Source: Massilia mucilaginosa (GTDB taxonomy: Bacteria > Pseudomonadota > Gammaproteobacteria > Burkholderiales > Burkholderiaceae_D). Taken from it: a stretch of DNA of 64,000 nt. Position numbers and translations under genes: made by a program. The stretch is taken from positions 1 through 64,000 of the forward strand of contig NZ_WHJH01000008.1 of NCBI RefSeq assembly GCF_011682145.1, read 5' to 3'. Under the pieces are notes generated by a model that was given only the letters and a program-made list of their open reading frames with translations, made no database searches and had not been told where the DNA came from. Below are positions 44,341-55,013 of this stretch, piece after piece (within the stretch, counting starts at the first letter, position 1; each line of letters starts with the position of its first letter).

Positions 44341-45573
44341 CTACACTTGCAATAATTGAAACCCCAGCCCCTGGCGCGGCATGTCTGGAAACAACTTGGC
44401 CAGTTGCCCATCCGGCAAGCGCAGGTGTTTTTCGGCCACCTGCGCCAGCACCGAGCGGAAATCGGTGGTCACCGGCAGGTCGCGCCCTTCGTTGAGCGCG
44501 TCGTCGCCCACGCCCTGCCAGTCGCCATACACCTTGCCGCCGGCCACCCGCCCGCCCAGCAGCCACATGGCGTTGCCATGCCCATGGTCGGTGCCGGCGT
44601 TGCCGTTCTGGCGCGCGGTGCGCCCAAATTCAGACATCACGATAATGGTCGTATGCTCGAACAGCGGCCCGAGGCGCTGCGCCAGCGTCGCCAGTCCCAG
44701 CCCCACAGGCGCCAGCCGGTTGGCCAGCTGGCCGCTCGCCGCGCCCTGGTTGGCATGCGTGTCCCACCCGCCCAGCGCGATAAACGCCACCTGCATGCGC
44801 GCATCGCCGCGCATCAGGCCCGCCAGCCGCGCCGCATCGTCCGGAAAACCATTCGGCAAAGGCGCGCCGTTGTCGGCTGCCCGCATTTCCTGGCTCATCG
44901 CCGCCTGCATCACCTCCTTGTGCGCCACCCTGCCCTCGCTGTAGGCGCGCCCGAAGCGCGCGTGCGAGGCATACAGCTGGTCGAACGCGGCGCCCACCGC
45001 CGGGCGGTCGAGTACATCGGCGCGCGTCGCCCCGGCGCCGTTGGGCAGGTTGATGGCCGCCGCCGGCCCGCTCAGGATGCGCGGCATGAGCGGGCCGATG
45101 CTGATGGCGCGGCTGGCCGCGGAATCGCCCGGCAGCGCCGTCACCAGCCGGTTCATCCAGCCATCCGGCGTGCTTTTGCGGCCCGGCGTGGCCGTCTCCA
45201 TATAGATCTGCGCGTCGAAGTGCGAACGGCTCTCGTCGGGCGAGCCGCTGGCATGCACGAACGCGAGCTGCTTTTGCCGCCACAGCGGCATCAAGGGCGC
45301 CAGCGCCGGATGCAGGCCGAAGTAGCCGTCCAGGTCGAGCGCTCCTCCCTCCACGCCAGGCAATTCCAGCCCGATGGTCGGGCGCAGGCGCCGGTAGTTG
45401 GCGTCGCCCACGGGCGCGACCACGTTCAGGCCATCGACGGCGCCGCGCAGCATCACGACGATCAGTTTCTGGCGCGTGGCGCTGGTGCCACTGGCGGCCC
45501 AGGCGCTGCGCCCGACCGGCACCAGCAGGCTGGCGCCCAGCGCCATCGAGGATAAAAAGTCTCTGCGTTGCAT
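44341..45573 (-). CDS. DUF1501 family secreted protein
   Basis: A 410-residue protein with a Tat-like signal (MQRRDFL, then a hydrophobic stretch to residue 27) and the sulfatase-like fold motifs of DUF1501 proteins: VVMLRGAVDGLN near the N-terminus, GGWDTHANQG, MSEFGRTARQNGNAGTDHGHG. The conserved His/Asp residues in these stretches would bind metal in an alkaline-phosphatase-like site. Family members are nearly always encoded beside DUF1800 proteins, as here (18-bp gap). The function is poorly known. GGAGAGAC precedes the ATG. Confidence 0.9.
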   Translation of the reverse strand: MQRRDFLSSMALGASLLVPVGRSAWAASGTSATRQKLIVVMLRGAVDGLNVVAPVGDANYRRLRPTIGLELPGVEGGALDLDGYFGLHPALAPLMPLWRQKQLAFVHASGSPDESRSHFDAQIYMETATPGRKSTPDGWMNRLVTALPGDSAASRAISIGPLMPRILSGPAAAINLPNGAGATRADVLDRPAVGAAFDQLYASHARFGRAYSEGRVAHKEVMQAAMSQEMRAADNGAPLPNGFPDDAARLAGLMRGDARMQVAFIALGGWDTHANQGAASGQLANRLAPVGLGLATLAQRLGPLFEHTTIIVMSEFGRTARQNGNAGTDHGHGNAMWLLGGRVAGGKVYGDWQGVGDDALNEGRDLPVTTDFRSVLAQVAEKHLRLPDGQLAKLFPDMPRQGLGFQLLQV

Positions 45574-45591
45574 GCGTCTCTCCGAGTAGTG

Positions 45592-47088
<1,497 letters not shown>

Positions 47089-47218
47089 GGGCGGGCCGAT
47101 CGAAAAGTGGCCGGGAACATCCCCGCCTTACAGGTATTGCGCCTCAAGCGGTGAAAAGTTCCCGTTAATTTGCACACAAGATAGACCACAATGTAACTCA
47201 AATGTAAAGATTTGCCGG

Positions 47219-47259
47219 TTTAGTTAAAACGAACGCTTTAGTTATATCAATCGTTTGAT
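47219..47259. promoter_or_regulatory. Candidate TetR operator/promoter region
   Basis: An AT-rich stretch just before the TetR gene holds two direct TTTAGTTA repeats (47219-47226 and 47237-47244, 18 bases apart). It also holds an ACGA...TCGT inverted pair that could be the regulator's operator. The position, 20-60 bases before the start, fits autoregulation of the efflux operon. Confidence 0.4.
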
Positions 47260-47279
47260 TTTCGTGATTAAATCGCGGA

Positions 47280-48008
47280 ATGGAAAAAACACCAACTTTA
47301 CTGGCCGAGGATGCGCGCCGCACGCGCTCGGACGGCGCCCAGTCGCGCGAGCGGCTGCTGCTGGCGGCGACCCGCCTGTTCGCCGAGCAGGGCTTCGCCA
47401 AAACCTCCACCCGCGAGATCGCGCTGGCCGCCGGCACCAACATTGCGTCGATCAGCTACTACTTCGGCGACAAGGCCGGCTTGTACCGCGCCGCCTTCAC
47501 CGAACCGTCGCCCGGCTGCGAGGCCAATCTGGAGAGGTTCACCGCAACCGACGCCACCCTGCGCGAAACGCTCGAAGGCTTCTACGGCATCATGATGGCC
47601 GACCTGAAACGCGGCGACATGGCGCGCCTGTCGATGCGGCTGTGGTTTCGCGAGATGCTCGAACCGACCGGCGTATGGGCAGAAGAAATCGACAACGGCA
47701 TCAAGCCGGCCCACGCCGCGCTGGTGATGGTGCTGGGCCGCCACCTGGGCCTGGCCACGCCCGACGACGACCTGCTGCGCCTGGGCTTCTCGGTGGTCGG
47801 CCTGGCGGTGCAGCTGATGGTCACGCGCGACGTGATCGACCGCATCAACCCGCACCTGCTGGAAAACGACGCCGCCATCGATGCCTGGATGGCGCGCCTG
47901 GTCGACTACGGCGAAGCGATGGTCAATGCCGAACTGGCGCGCCGCAAGGCCGGCGCCGCAGAACCGGTCAAGCCGATTAAAAAAACACCACGAAAGAAGA
48001 AAGCATGA
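47280..48008 (+). CDS. TetR-family regulator of the RND efflux operon
   Basis: A 242-residue repressor with an N-terminal helix-turn-helix (LFAEQGFAKTSTREIALAAG, then SISYYFGDKAGLY) and a C-terminal ligand domain resembling the CerR group. Its last four bases overlap the start of the outer-membrane factor gene (ATGA), so it is the first gene of the efflux operon and probably controls it and itself. The C-terminus is Lys-rich. The inducer is not predictable. Confidence 0.88.
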   Translation: MEKTPTLLAEDARRTRSDGAQSRERLLLAATRLFAEQGFAKTSTREIALAAGTNIASISYYFGDKAGLYRAAFTEPSPGCEANLERFTATDATLRETLEGFYGIMMADLKRGDMARLSMRLWFREMLEPTGVWAEEIDNGIKPAHAALVMVLGRHLGLATPDDDLLRLGFSVVGLAVQLMVTRDVIDRINPHLLENDAAIDAWMARLVDYGEAMVNAELARRKAGAAEPVKPIKKTPRKKKA

Positions 48009-49387
48009 AGATCGTCCATGTACTGAGCGCGGCCCTGCTGCCGCTGGCGCTGGGAGGGTGCGCGCTGGCGCCGCCAGCGAAGACCGACGCGCCGGTGGCG
48101 CCGCAATGGCAGGCGCCCCTGCCGCACAACGGCAGCCTGACCGACCTGTCGGCCTGGTGGCGCGAGCAGGGCGACCCGCTGCTGGCGCAATTGGTGGAGG
48201 CGGCGCAGACGGCCAGCCCGAACGTGGCCACGGCGCGCTCGCGCATCGTGCAGTCGCGCGCCGACCGGGTGGCCGCCGGCGCCGCGCTGGCGCCGACCCT
48301 GGACGCGAGCATGAGCGTGAGCCGCGCCAACCAGCAGGGCGCCCAGCCCGGCGGCACCACCAGCCAGGGCGGCCTGCAAAGCGCCTGGGAGATCGACCTG
48401 TTCGGCGGCCTGCGCGCCACCCGCAACGCGGCCGAGGAACGGCTGGCCGGCGCCAACGCCAGCTGGCACGACGCGCGCGTGGCGGTGGCGGCGGAAGTGG
48501 CGAACCAGTATTACAGCCTGCGCTCGTGCGAGCAACTGCTGGCGGTGGCGCGCCTGGACGCCGCCTCGCGCGAAGACACGGCGCGCCTGACCGGGCTGTC
48601 GGCCGATGCCGGCTTCCAGGCGCCCGCCACGGCGGCCCTGGCGCGCGCCAGCGCGGCCGAGGGCAAGAGCCGCGCCACCTTGCAGCGCGCCTTGTGCGAC
48701 ATCGATATCAAGACCCTGGTGGCGTTGACGGCGATCGAGGAACCCGAACTGCGCGCGCGCCTCCTGGCCAGCACGCCGGTGGCGCCGCCGGCGCCCGCGA
48801 TTGCCGCCCTGCCGGCCCAGGTGCTGGCCCAGCGGCCCGACGTCTTCACCGCCGAGCGCGAAGTGGCGGCCGCCAGTTTCGAGGTCGGCAGCGCGCAGGC
48901 GCAGCGCTATCCGCGCCTGGCGCTGCAAGGATCGATCGGCAGGGCGAACCTGCGCAGCGGCGGCGACAACACCCAGTTCGACACCTGGAGCATCGGCCCG
49001 CTGGCCTTGACCCTGCCAATCTTCGACGGCGGGCGGCGCAGCGCCAATGTGGACGCGGCCAGGGCGCGCTACGACGCGGCCGTGGTGTCGTACCGCGCCA
49101 GCGCGCGGCGCGCCGTGAGCGAGGTCGAACAGGCGCTGGTGAACCTGAACAGCGCGGCCGAGCGCGGCGTTGATGCGCAGGTGTCGCTGGACGGCTACCG
49201 CGCGGCCTTTCGCGCCGCCGAAGACCGCTACAAGAATGGACTGGGCAGCCTGCTGGAACTGGAAGACGCGCGCCGCACCCGCCTGGCCGCCGAGAACGCG
49301 GTCGTGACCTTGCAGCGCGAACGCAGCGCCGCTTCGGTGGCGCTGTACCGCGCCGCCGGCGGCGGCTGGACCGCCACCCCGAACTGA
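48005..49387 (+). CDS. RND efflux outer-membrane factor (NodT family lipoprotein)
   Basis: A 460-residue TolC-like channel subunit. A signal peptide ends in a lipobox (LGGC, lipidated Cys near residue 19). The two repeats of the outer-membrane efflux domain follow (WWREQGDPLLAQLVEAA, SAWEIDLFGGLR; then LPAQVLAQRPDVFTAER, LPIFDGGRR, YKNGLGSLLELEDARR). It forms the outer-membrane duct of the pump encoded downstream. It overlaps the regulator gene by four bases and is followed after 29 bp by the adaptor. Confidence 0.9.
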   Translation: MKIVHVLSAALLPLALGGCALAPPAKTDAPVAPQWQAPLPHNGSLTDLSAWWREQGDPLLAQLVEAAQTASPNVATARSRIVQSRADRVAAGAALAPTLDASMSVSRANQQGAQPGGTTSQGGLQSAWEIDLFGGLRATRNAAEERLAGANASWHDARVAVAAEVANQYYSLRSCEQLLAVARLDAASREDTARLTGLSADAGFQAPATAALARASAAEGKSRATLQRALCDIDIKTLVALTAIEEPELRARLLASTPVAPPAPAIAALPAQVLAQRPDVFTAEREVAAASFEVGSAQAQRYPRLALQGSIGRANLRSGGDNTQFDTWSIGPLALTLPIFDGGRRSANVDAARARYDAAVVSYRASARRAVSEVEQALVNLNSAAERGVDAQVSLDGYRAAFRAAEDRYKNGLGSLLELEDARRTRLAAENAVVTLQRERSAASVALYRAAGGGWTATPN

Positions 49388-49416
49388 CCGCCCGACACGA
49401 CTACGGATAGAACACC

Positions 49417-50595
49417 ATGACAAACCCTACACACTACACCTTGAAAAACCTGAAACTGAAACCGGCCGCCGCGCTGGTGATCGGCGCCCTGGTGCTGGCC
49501 ACCGGCGCCCTGTTGGCCGTCTCGTCCGATTCGGTCGCGGCCGACGACAAGAAAGACAGCGCGCCCACACCCGCGCTGACCGTCACCACCACCAGGCCGG
49601 CGCCGGCGACCCTGGCGATCAAGCTGGGCGCCAACGGCAACGTGGCCGCCTGGCAGGAGGCGGTGATCGGCAGCGAGTCGGGCGGGCTGCGCCTGACCGA
49701 TGTGAAGGTCAACGTCGGCGACGTGGTCAAAAAAGGCCAGGTGCTGGCCGTGTTCTCGGCCGACAGCGTCAACGCCGACGTGGCGCAGGCGCGCGCCGCC
49801 CTGCTCGAAGCCGAGGCGAATGCCGCCGAAGCGGTGGCCAACGCGGCGCGCGCGCGCACCCTGGAAAATTCGGGCGCGCTGTCGGCCCAGCAGATCAGCC
49901 AGTACAAGACGGCCGAGCAGACCGCCAGGGCGCGCATCGCCTCGGCCAGGGCGGCGCTGTCGGCGCAGCAGCTGCGCCTGAAATACACGCAGGTGGTGGC
50001 GCCCGACGATGGCGTGATTTCCGCGCGCACCGCCAGCGTCGGTTCGGTGGTGGGCGTGGGCACGGAACTGTTCCGCATGATCCGCCAGGGACGCCTGGAA
50101 TGGCGCGCCGAAGTCACTGCCTCCGAACTGGCGCGCCTCAAGCCCGGCACCAGCGCCGTGGTCAAGGCGGCCAACGGCAGCGAACTGACCGGCAAGGTGC
50201 GCATGATCGCGCCGACCATCGACCCGCAGACCCGCTCCGCGCTGGTGTACGTCGACCTGCCGTCGGCTACCAGCGCCAACGCGCCGTTCAAGGCCGGCAT
50301 GTTCGCCAGCGGCCAGTTCGAACTGGGCACCTCGGACGCCATGACCGTGCCGCAGCAGGCGGTGGTGGTGCGCGATGGCTTCAGCTACGTGTTCCGCCTG
50401 CAGCAGGACAACCGGGTCAGCCAGCTCAAGGTGCAGACCGGACGGCGCCTGGGCGACCGCATTGAAGTGACCCGTGGCTTGACGGCCGATTCGCTGGTCG
50501 TGGTCAGCGGCGCGGGTTTCCTGAACGAAGGCGACCTGGTACGCAATGTGCCTGCCGCCGCCCCGGCGAAGGCGCCGGCGACTGCGGCCAAATAA
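49417..50595 (+). CDS. RND efflux periplasmic adaptor subunit
   Basis: A 392-residue membrane fusion protein with an N-terminal membrane anchor or signal (about 18-38). It has a lipoyl-like domain (VGDVVKKGQVLAVFSA), a helical hairpin (about 120-185), the second lipoyl half (YTQVVAPDDGVISARTASVGSVV) and beta-barrel and membrane-proximal domains. It links the inner-membrane pump to the outer-membrane factor. It lies between the two in the operon, nine bases before the pump gene. Confidence 0.9.
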   Translation: MTNPTHYTLKNLKLKPAAALVIGALVLATGALLAVSSDSVAADDKKDSAPTPALTVTTTRPAPATLAIKLGANGNVAAWQEAVIGSESGGLRLTDVKVNVGDVVKKGQVLAVFSADSVNADVAQARAALLEAEANAAEAVANAARARTLENSGALSAQQISQYKTAEQTARARIASARAALSAQQLRLKYTQVVAPDDGVISARTASVGSVVGVGTELFRMIRQGRLEWRAEVTASELARLKPGTSAVVKAANGSELTGKVRMIAPTIDPQTRSALVYVDLPSATSANAPFKAGMFASGQFELGTSDAMTVPQQAVVVRDGFSYVFRLQQDNRVSQLKVQTGRRLGDRIEVTRGLTADSLVVVSGAGFLNEGDLVRNVPAAAPAKAPATAAK

Positions 50596-50604
50596 GGAAC
50601 CACC

Positions 50605-53600
50605 ATGAATTTTTCATCCCTGTCGATCAAGAACCCGATACCGGCGATCATGCTGTTCGTGCTGCTGACCCTGGCCGGCCTGCTGGCCTACAAGGCCAAC
50701 CCGGTGCAGGACTTTCCGGACATCGAACTGCCGATCGTGAGCGTCACCGCCACGCTCGACGGCGCCGCGCCGGCGCAGCTGGAAACTGAGGTGGCGCGCA
50801 AGATCGAGGATTCGGTCGCCACCCTGCAAGGCGTGAAGAACATCGCGACCAAGGTGCTCGATGGCGTGGTCACGGTGACGGTCGAATTCATCCTCGAGAA
50901 AAACATCTCGGAAGCGGTGAACGATGTGCGCGACGCGGTGGCGCGGGTCAAGGCCGACCTGCCCGCCGAAATGCGCGATCCGACCGTGACCAAGATTTCC
51001 ACAGCCGGGCGCGTGATCCTGACCTATAGCGCCAGCGCGGCGCCGGGCAAGGGCGGCGTGCCGCTGGACGACCAGGAACTGAGCTGGTTCGTCGACAATG
51101 CGGTCGCCAAGCGCATCCTGAGCGTGCCGGGCGTGGGCGCGGTCAAGCGCGTGGGCGGCGTGCAGCGCGAGATCCGGGTGGAACTCGACGATGCGCGCAT
51201 GGCGGCCTTGCAGGTGGCGGCGGTGGACGTGTCGCGCCAGCTGCGCAGCGTGCAGCGCGAAGCGCCGGGCGGACGCGGCGACGTCTCGGGCGCCGAGCAG
51301 TCGGTGCGCACCATCGCCACCGTGCAGACGGCCGATCAACTGGCGGCGATGGATATTCCGCTGCCGGACGGACGGCGCGTGCGCCTGGACCAGATCGCGA
51401 GCGTGACCGATACCGTGGCCGAGCCGCGTTCGGTGGCCGAGCAGGATGGCAAGCGCGTGGTCGGTTTCGAGATTTTCCGCACCAAGGGCGCCAGCGAACT
51501 GGCGGTGGCCGAAGGCACGCGCGCCGCTGTCGCCGAATTGCAGGCAGCGCATGCGAACGTGGCGCTGAAGGAAGTGATCGACAACGCCCAGCCGGTGCAG
51601 GAAAACTTCGACGGCTCGATGGAGCTGCTGTACGAAGGCGCGATCCTGGCGGTGCTGGTGGTGTGGTGGTTCCTGCGCGACTGGCGCGCCACCCTGGTGG
51701 CCGCCGCCGCGCTGCCGCTGTCGGTGATTCCCGCTTTCTTGGGCCAGTACCTGTTCGGCTACACCCTCAACACCGTGACCCTGCTCTCGCTGGCGCTGGT
51801 GGTGGGGGTGCTGGTGGACGATGCGATCGTCGAGATCGAGAACATTTCGCGCCATCTGCGCATGGGCAAGACCCCGATGCAGGCGGCCATGGAAGCGGCC
51901 GACGAAATCGGCATGGCGGTCATCGCCACCACCTTCGCGCTGGTCGCGGTGTTCCTGCCGACCGCCTTCATGGGCGGCGTGCCGGGCCTGTTCTTCAAGC
52001 AGTTCGGCTGGACCGCGGTGCTGGCGATCCTGGCCTCGCTGGTGGTGGCGCGCCTGCTCACCCCGATGATGGCGGCCTACATCCTCAAAGACCTGCCGCA
52101 TGGAGAAGAAAAGGACGGCTGGATCATGCAGCGCTACATGGCGGCCATGCAATGGTGCCTGAACCACCGCCTGGTGACCGTGATCGCCTCGGCCCTGTTC
52201 TTCGTCGGCTCGATCATGCTGGTGCCGCTGCTGCCGACCGGCTTCGTGCCGGCGGCCGACCGCGCCCAGACCATGATCAACGTCGAACTGCCGCCCGGTT
52301 CCACCCTGGCCGAGACGCGCGTGGTGGCCGAACGGGCGCGCCTGGCGGCGATGGAAGTACCCGGCATCAAAGGTGTCTTCAGTTCGATCGGCGGCGGCTC
52401 CAGCGGCGACGCCTTCGCTCCGGGCGCGTCGGCCGAAGCGCGGCGCGCGGTGCTGACCCTGACCACGCTGCACCGCAACGACCGCAAGGAATCGATGGAC
52501 CAGCTGGAGCGCCAGATCCGCGCCAGGCTCGATCAGATCCCGGGCGCCAGGTTCAACGTCGGCCCGGCCGATACCGGCGTGAAGATGCAGCTGGTGCTGC
52601 GCAGCGAAGACCCGGTGGCGCTGACCGCCGCGGCGCAGCAGGCCGAACGCGAACTGCGCACGCTCAAGGGCATCGGCAACGTCAGTTCGAGCGCGTCGCT
52701 GGTGCGTCCGGAGATCATCGTGCGGCCCGACTTCGCCAGGGCGGCCGACATGGGCGTGACCGCCGCCGCCATCGGCGAGACGGTGCGCGTGGCCACCGCC
52801 GGCGACTACGACACGGCACTGACCAAGATGAACCTGAGCGAGCGCCAGGTACCGATCCGGGTCAAGCTGCCGGACGCGGTGCGCGCCGATCTGTCGGCAC
52901 TGGGACGGCTGACGGTGCCGGGCAAGAACGGCCCGGTCATGCTCGACAACGTGGCGAGCATCACCATGGAAAGCGGACCGGCGCAGATCGACCGCCTCAA
53001 TCGCAGCCGCAATGTGACCCTGGAAGTGGAGCTGTCGGGCCGCTCGCTGGGCGAAGTCAATGACGAAGCGCGCGCCCTGCCCTCGCTGAAAAACCTGCCG
53101 GCGTCGGTGAAGATCGCGGAACTGGGCGACGCCCAGGAGATGCAGTCGCTGTTCGCCAGCTTCGGCGTGGCGATGCTGATCGGGGTGCTGTGCATCTACG
53201 GCGTGCTGGTACTGCTGTTCAAGGACTTCATGCAGCCGGTGACCATCCTGGCGGCGCTGCCGCTGTCGATCGGCGGCGCGATCGTGGGCTTGCTGCTGAC
53301 CGGGAAGGCGCTGTCGATGCCGTCCATGATCGGCCTGATCATGCTGATGGGGATCGTGACCAAGAACTCGATCCTGCTGGTCGATTATGCGATCCTGGCG
53401 CGCGAGGCTGGCATGAGCCGCTTCGATGCGCTGGTCGACGCCTGCCACAAGCGCAGCCGCCCGATCATCATGACCACCATCGCCATGGGCGCCGGCATGA
53501 TGCCGCTGGCGCTCGGCTGGGGCGCCGACCCGAGCTTCCGCTCGCCGATGGCGATTGCCGTGATCGGCGGCCTGATCACGTCCACCCTGCTCAGTTTGCT

Positions 53601-53724
53601 GGTGGTGCCGGCCGTGTTCACCTATATCGATGACCTGGAACACTTGCTCAAGCGTGGCATGCAGCGTCTGCGCCGGGACAAGGCCGTGGTGCACCGCACA
53701 GCGGCGCTCGATTTGTCCAAATAG
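50605..53724 (+). CDS. RND efflux transporter permease (HAE1-like)
   Basis: A 1039-residue proton-driven inner-membrane pump. It shows the N-terminal helix, two large periplasmic loops and twelve membrane helices, with the GVLVDDAIVEIENI motif in helix 4, whose two Asp residues carry protons. The length and the mirrored halves are typical of AcrB/MexB-like drug pumps. AAGGAAC precedes the ATG. It is the last gene of the operon and is followed by a strong terminator. The substrates are probably hydrophobic toxic compounds. Confidence 0.92.
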   Translation: MNFSSLSIKNPIPAIMLFVLLTLAGLLAYKANPVQDFPDIELPIVSVTATLDGAAPAQLETEVARKIEDSVATLQGVKNIATKVLDGVVTVTVEFILEKNISEAVNDVRDAVARVKADLPAEMRDPTVTKISTAGRVILTYSASAAPGKGGVPLDDQELSWFVDNAVAKRILSVPGVGAVKRVGGVQREIRVELDDARMAALQVAAVDVSRQLRSVQREAPGGRGDVSGAEQSVRTIATVQTADQLAAMDIPLPDGRRVRLDQIASVTDTVAEPRSVAEQDGKRVVGFEIFRTKGASELAVAEGTRAAVAELQAAHANVALKEVIDNAQPVQENFDGSMELLYEGAILAVLVVWWFLRDWRATLVAAAALPLSVIPAFLGQYLFGYTLNTVTLLSLALVVGVLVDDAIVEIENISRHLRMGKTPMQAAMEAADEIGMAVIATTFALVAVFLPTAFMGGVPGLFFKQFGWTAVLAILASLVVARLLTPMMAAYILKDLPHGEEKDGWIMQRYMAAMQWCLNHRLVTVIASALFFVGSIMLVPLLPTGFVPAADRAQTMINVELPPGSTLAETRVVAERARLAAMEVPGIKGVFSSIGGGSSGDAFAPGASAEARRAVLTLTTLHRNDRKESMDQLERQIRARLDQIPGARFNVGPADTGVKMQLVLRSEDPVALTAAAQQAERELRTLKGIGNVSSSASLVRPEIIVRPDFARAADMGVTAAAIGETVRVATAGDYDTALTKMNLSERQVPIRVKLPDAVRADLSALGRLTVPGKNGPVMLDNVASITMESGPAQIDRLNRSRNVTLEVELSGRSLGEVNDEARALPSLKNLPASVKIAELGDAQEMQSLFASFGVAMLIGVLCIYGVLVLLFKDFMQPVTILAALPLSIGGAIVGLLLTGKALSMPSMIGLIMLMGIVTKNSILLVDYAILAREAGMSRFDALVDACHKRSRPIIMTTIAMGAGMMPLALGWGADPSFRSPMAIAVIGGLITSTLLSLLVVPAVFTYIDDLEHLLKRGMQRLRRDKAVVHRTAALDLSK

Positions 53725-53746
53725 AGCGGCAAGCCTGTCCTCATCG

Positions 53747-53773
53747 AACGCCAGCCTCGCGCTGGCGTTTTTC
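53747..53773 (+). terminator. Intrinsic terminator of the RND operon
   Basis: The stem AACGCCAGC/GCTGGCGTT with a short CTCGC loop is followed by TTTTCTTTTT. The same stem recurs at 54675 and 55741. Confidence 0.85.
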
Positions 53774-53954
53774 TTTTTGGAAACACTAATACGCGCTTGC
53801 GTTGTGTTTTTATCAGTTAAATTGCACCAATATAACTTTCTTGCTTGAAAAACAGCAATATACGCGCTATGATGTGCCCCGTTCCTGCATTTGCAGCAAG
53901 CCTTGCCTCATCCCCGCAATGCTTCTTCCTCCAATCCCCGTCACCGGAAACGAC

Positions 53955-54653
53955 ATGAAAAACATTGCTAAAAATCTTACCCTGGGCGCGGCACTGTGCA
54001 CCTCCCTGCTGTTCGCCTCAAGCGCGCAGGCAACCTGGAACGGCACGACCGCCAAGGGCGACGTCACCCTCAACGGCGCCGGCGCCGACGCGGTCGACTA
54101 CGCTGTGCTGGTCAATCCCCAGGGCTTTTTCGTCACCAAGGGCGGCAGCGGCGGCTTTGCCAGCGACTTCGCGCTGTACGGCTCGAAGCAGGGCTGGACC
54201 TCGATCGCCGCTTTCGGCAGCCACGCCGACAATGGCGTCTCGGTCAGCACGAACAAGCTGGGCACCAACCTGACCTTCACCTTCGACAAGTCCGACAGCC
54301 GCCATGGTTCGTGGACCGTCGCCAACAACGATGCCAGGAACAACGTCAAGCTGGACCTGGTGTTCGCCATGTACGGCGGCATGGGCAGCTCGGCCTTCCT
54401 GTTCGACAACGAAACCATCGGCGCCGCCTCGACCAGCAATGGCAGCTGGACCTTCAACGGCCTGGCGCTGTTCGGCAACAAGGCCGGCTACGAGAACCTG
54501 ACCATTTTCGCGCGCGATGTCAGCAAGACCGCCTTCGAGGTGCCGACCACCCCGGTACCGGAACCGGAAACCTATGCCATGTTGCTGGCCGGCCTGGGCC
54601 TGGTCGGTTTCATGACGCGCCGCCGCAAGGCCGCACAGCCGCTGTTCAGCTGA
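53955..54653 (+). CDS. PEP-CTERM secreted protein (paralogue 1)
   Basis: A 232-residue exported protein with a signal peptide (cleaved after AQA near residue 25) and a C-terminal sorting signal: VPEPETY, a hydrophobic helix (AMLLAGLGLVGFM) and a basic tail (TRRRK). The sorting signal is a target of an exosortase. The mature part is Gly/Ser/Asn-rich and probably a beta-sandwich (NLTFTFDKSDSRHGSWTV). Such proteins are placed on the cell surface or released with exopolysaccharide. GGAAA precedes the ATG. A paralogue with the same N-terminus lies 360 bp downstream. Confidence 0.88.
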   Translation: MKNIAKNLTLGAALCTSLLFASSAQATWNGTTAKGDVTLNGAGADAVDYAVLVNPQGFFVTKGGSGGFASDFALYGSKQGWTSIAAFGSHADNGVSVSTNKLGTNLTFTFDKSDSRHGSWTVANNDARNNVKLDLVFAMYGGMGSSAFLFDNETIGAASTSNGSWTFNGLALFGNKAGYENLTIFARDVSKTAFEVPTTPVPEPETYAMLLAGLGLVGFMTRRRKAAQPLFS

Positions 54654-54674
54654 TCGCTGCGCCGCACAGGTTCA

Positions 54675-54701
54675 AAACGCCAGCCTCGTGCTGGCGTTTT
54701 T
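54675..54701 (+). terminator. Intrinsic terminator of PEP-CTERM gene 1
   Basis: The stem AAACGCCAGC/GCTGGCGTTTTT is nearly identical to the terminator after the RND pump at 53747. It means the two PEP-CTERM genes are transcribed separately. Confidence 0.85.
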
Positions 54702-54813
54702 GTTGGGCTGCAACAACGTCGAACATGCCATGCGGGGACTTCCATGGCCCCCAGCCGCTCAGCCGGCGCGCCGCGCGCAGCCCGCCGTTGAGGCCGGTCC
54801 AGCAATTTTCGCA

Positions 54814-54882
54814 TTGCACTGAAGTTGCATCATGACAAGATACCAAGACGATAAAGTTGCATTCAAGTCAGTATAATTGCAT
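54814..54882 (+). promoter_or_regulatory. Promoter region with repeated TTGCA(C/T) motifs and TATAAT
   Basis: Four TTGCAC/TTGCAT hexamers (at about 54814, 54825, 54856 and 54877) surround a perfect TATAAT at 54872-54877. This lies about 140 bases before PEP-CTERM gene 2. The repeated hexamers may bind a regulator. The -35 region is poor. Apart from this and the preceding terminator, the 360-bp gap between the two paralogues holds nothing recognisable. Confidence 0.4.
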
Positions 54883-55013
54883 GTAAATAACATTCTCCCT
54901 TGAATCTCATCAATACATGGGGTACCATTGGTCCTGTAGTTCCGCATTTGCTTCAAGCGCTGCCTAACCCCCGCAATGCTTTCTCCATCACTTTCTTAAA
55001 CATCGGAAACGAC

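Noticed and set aside
50614-53694. A 1026-codon minus-strand frame opposite the RND pump
   Set aside because: Same reason: His/Arg/Gln-rich antisense translation without family features.
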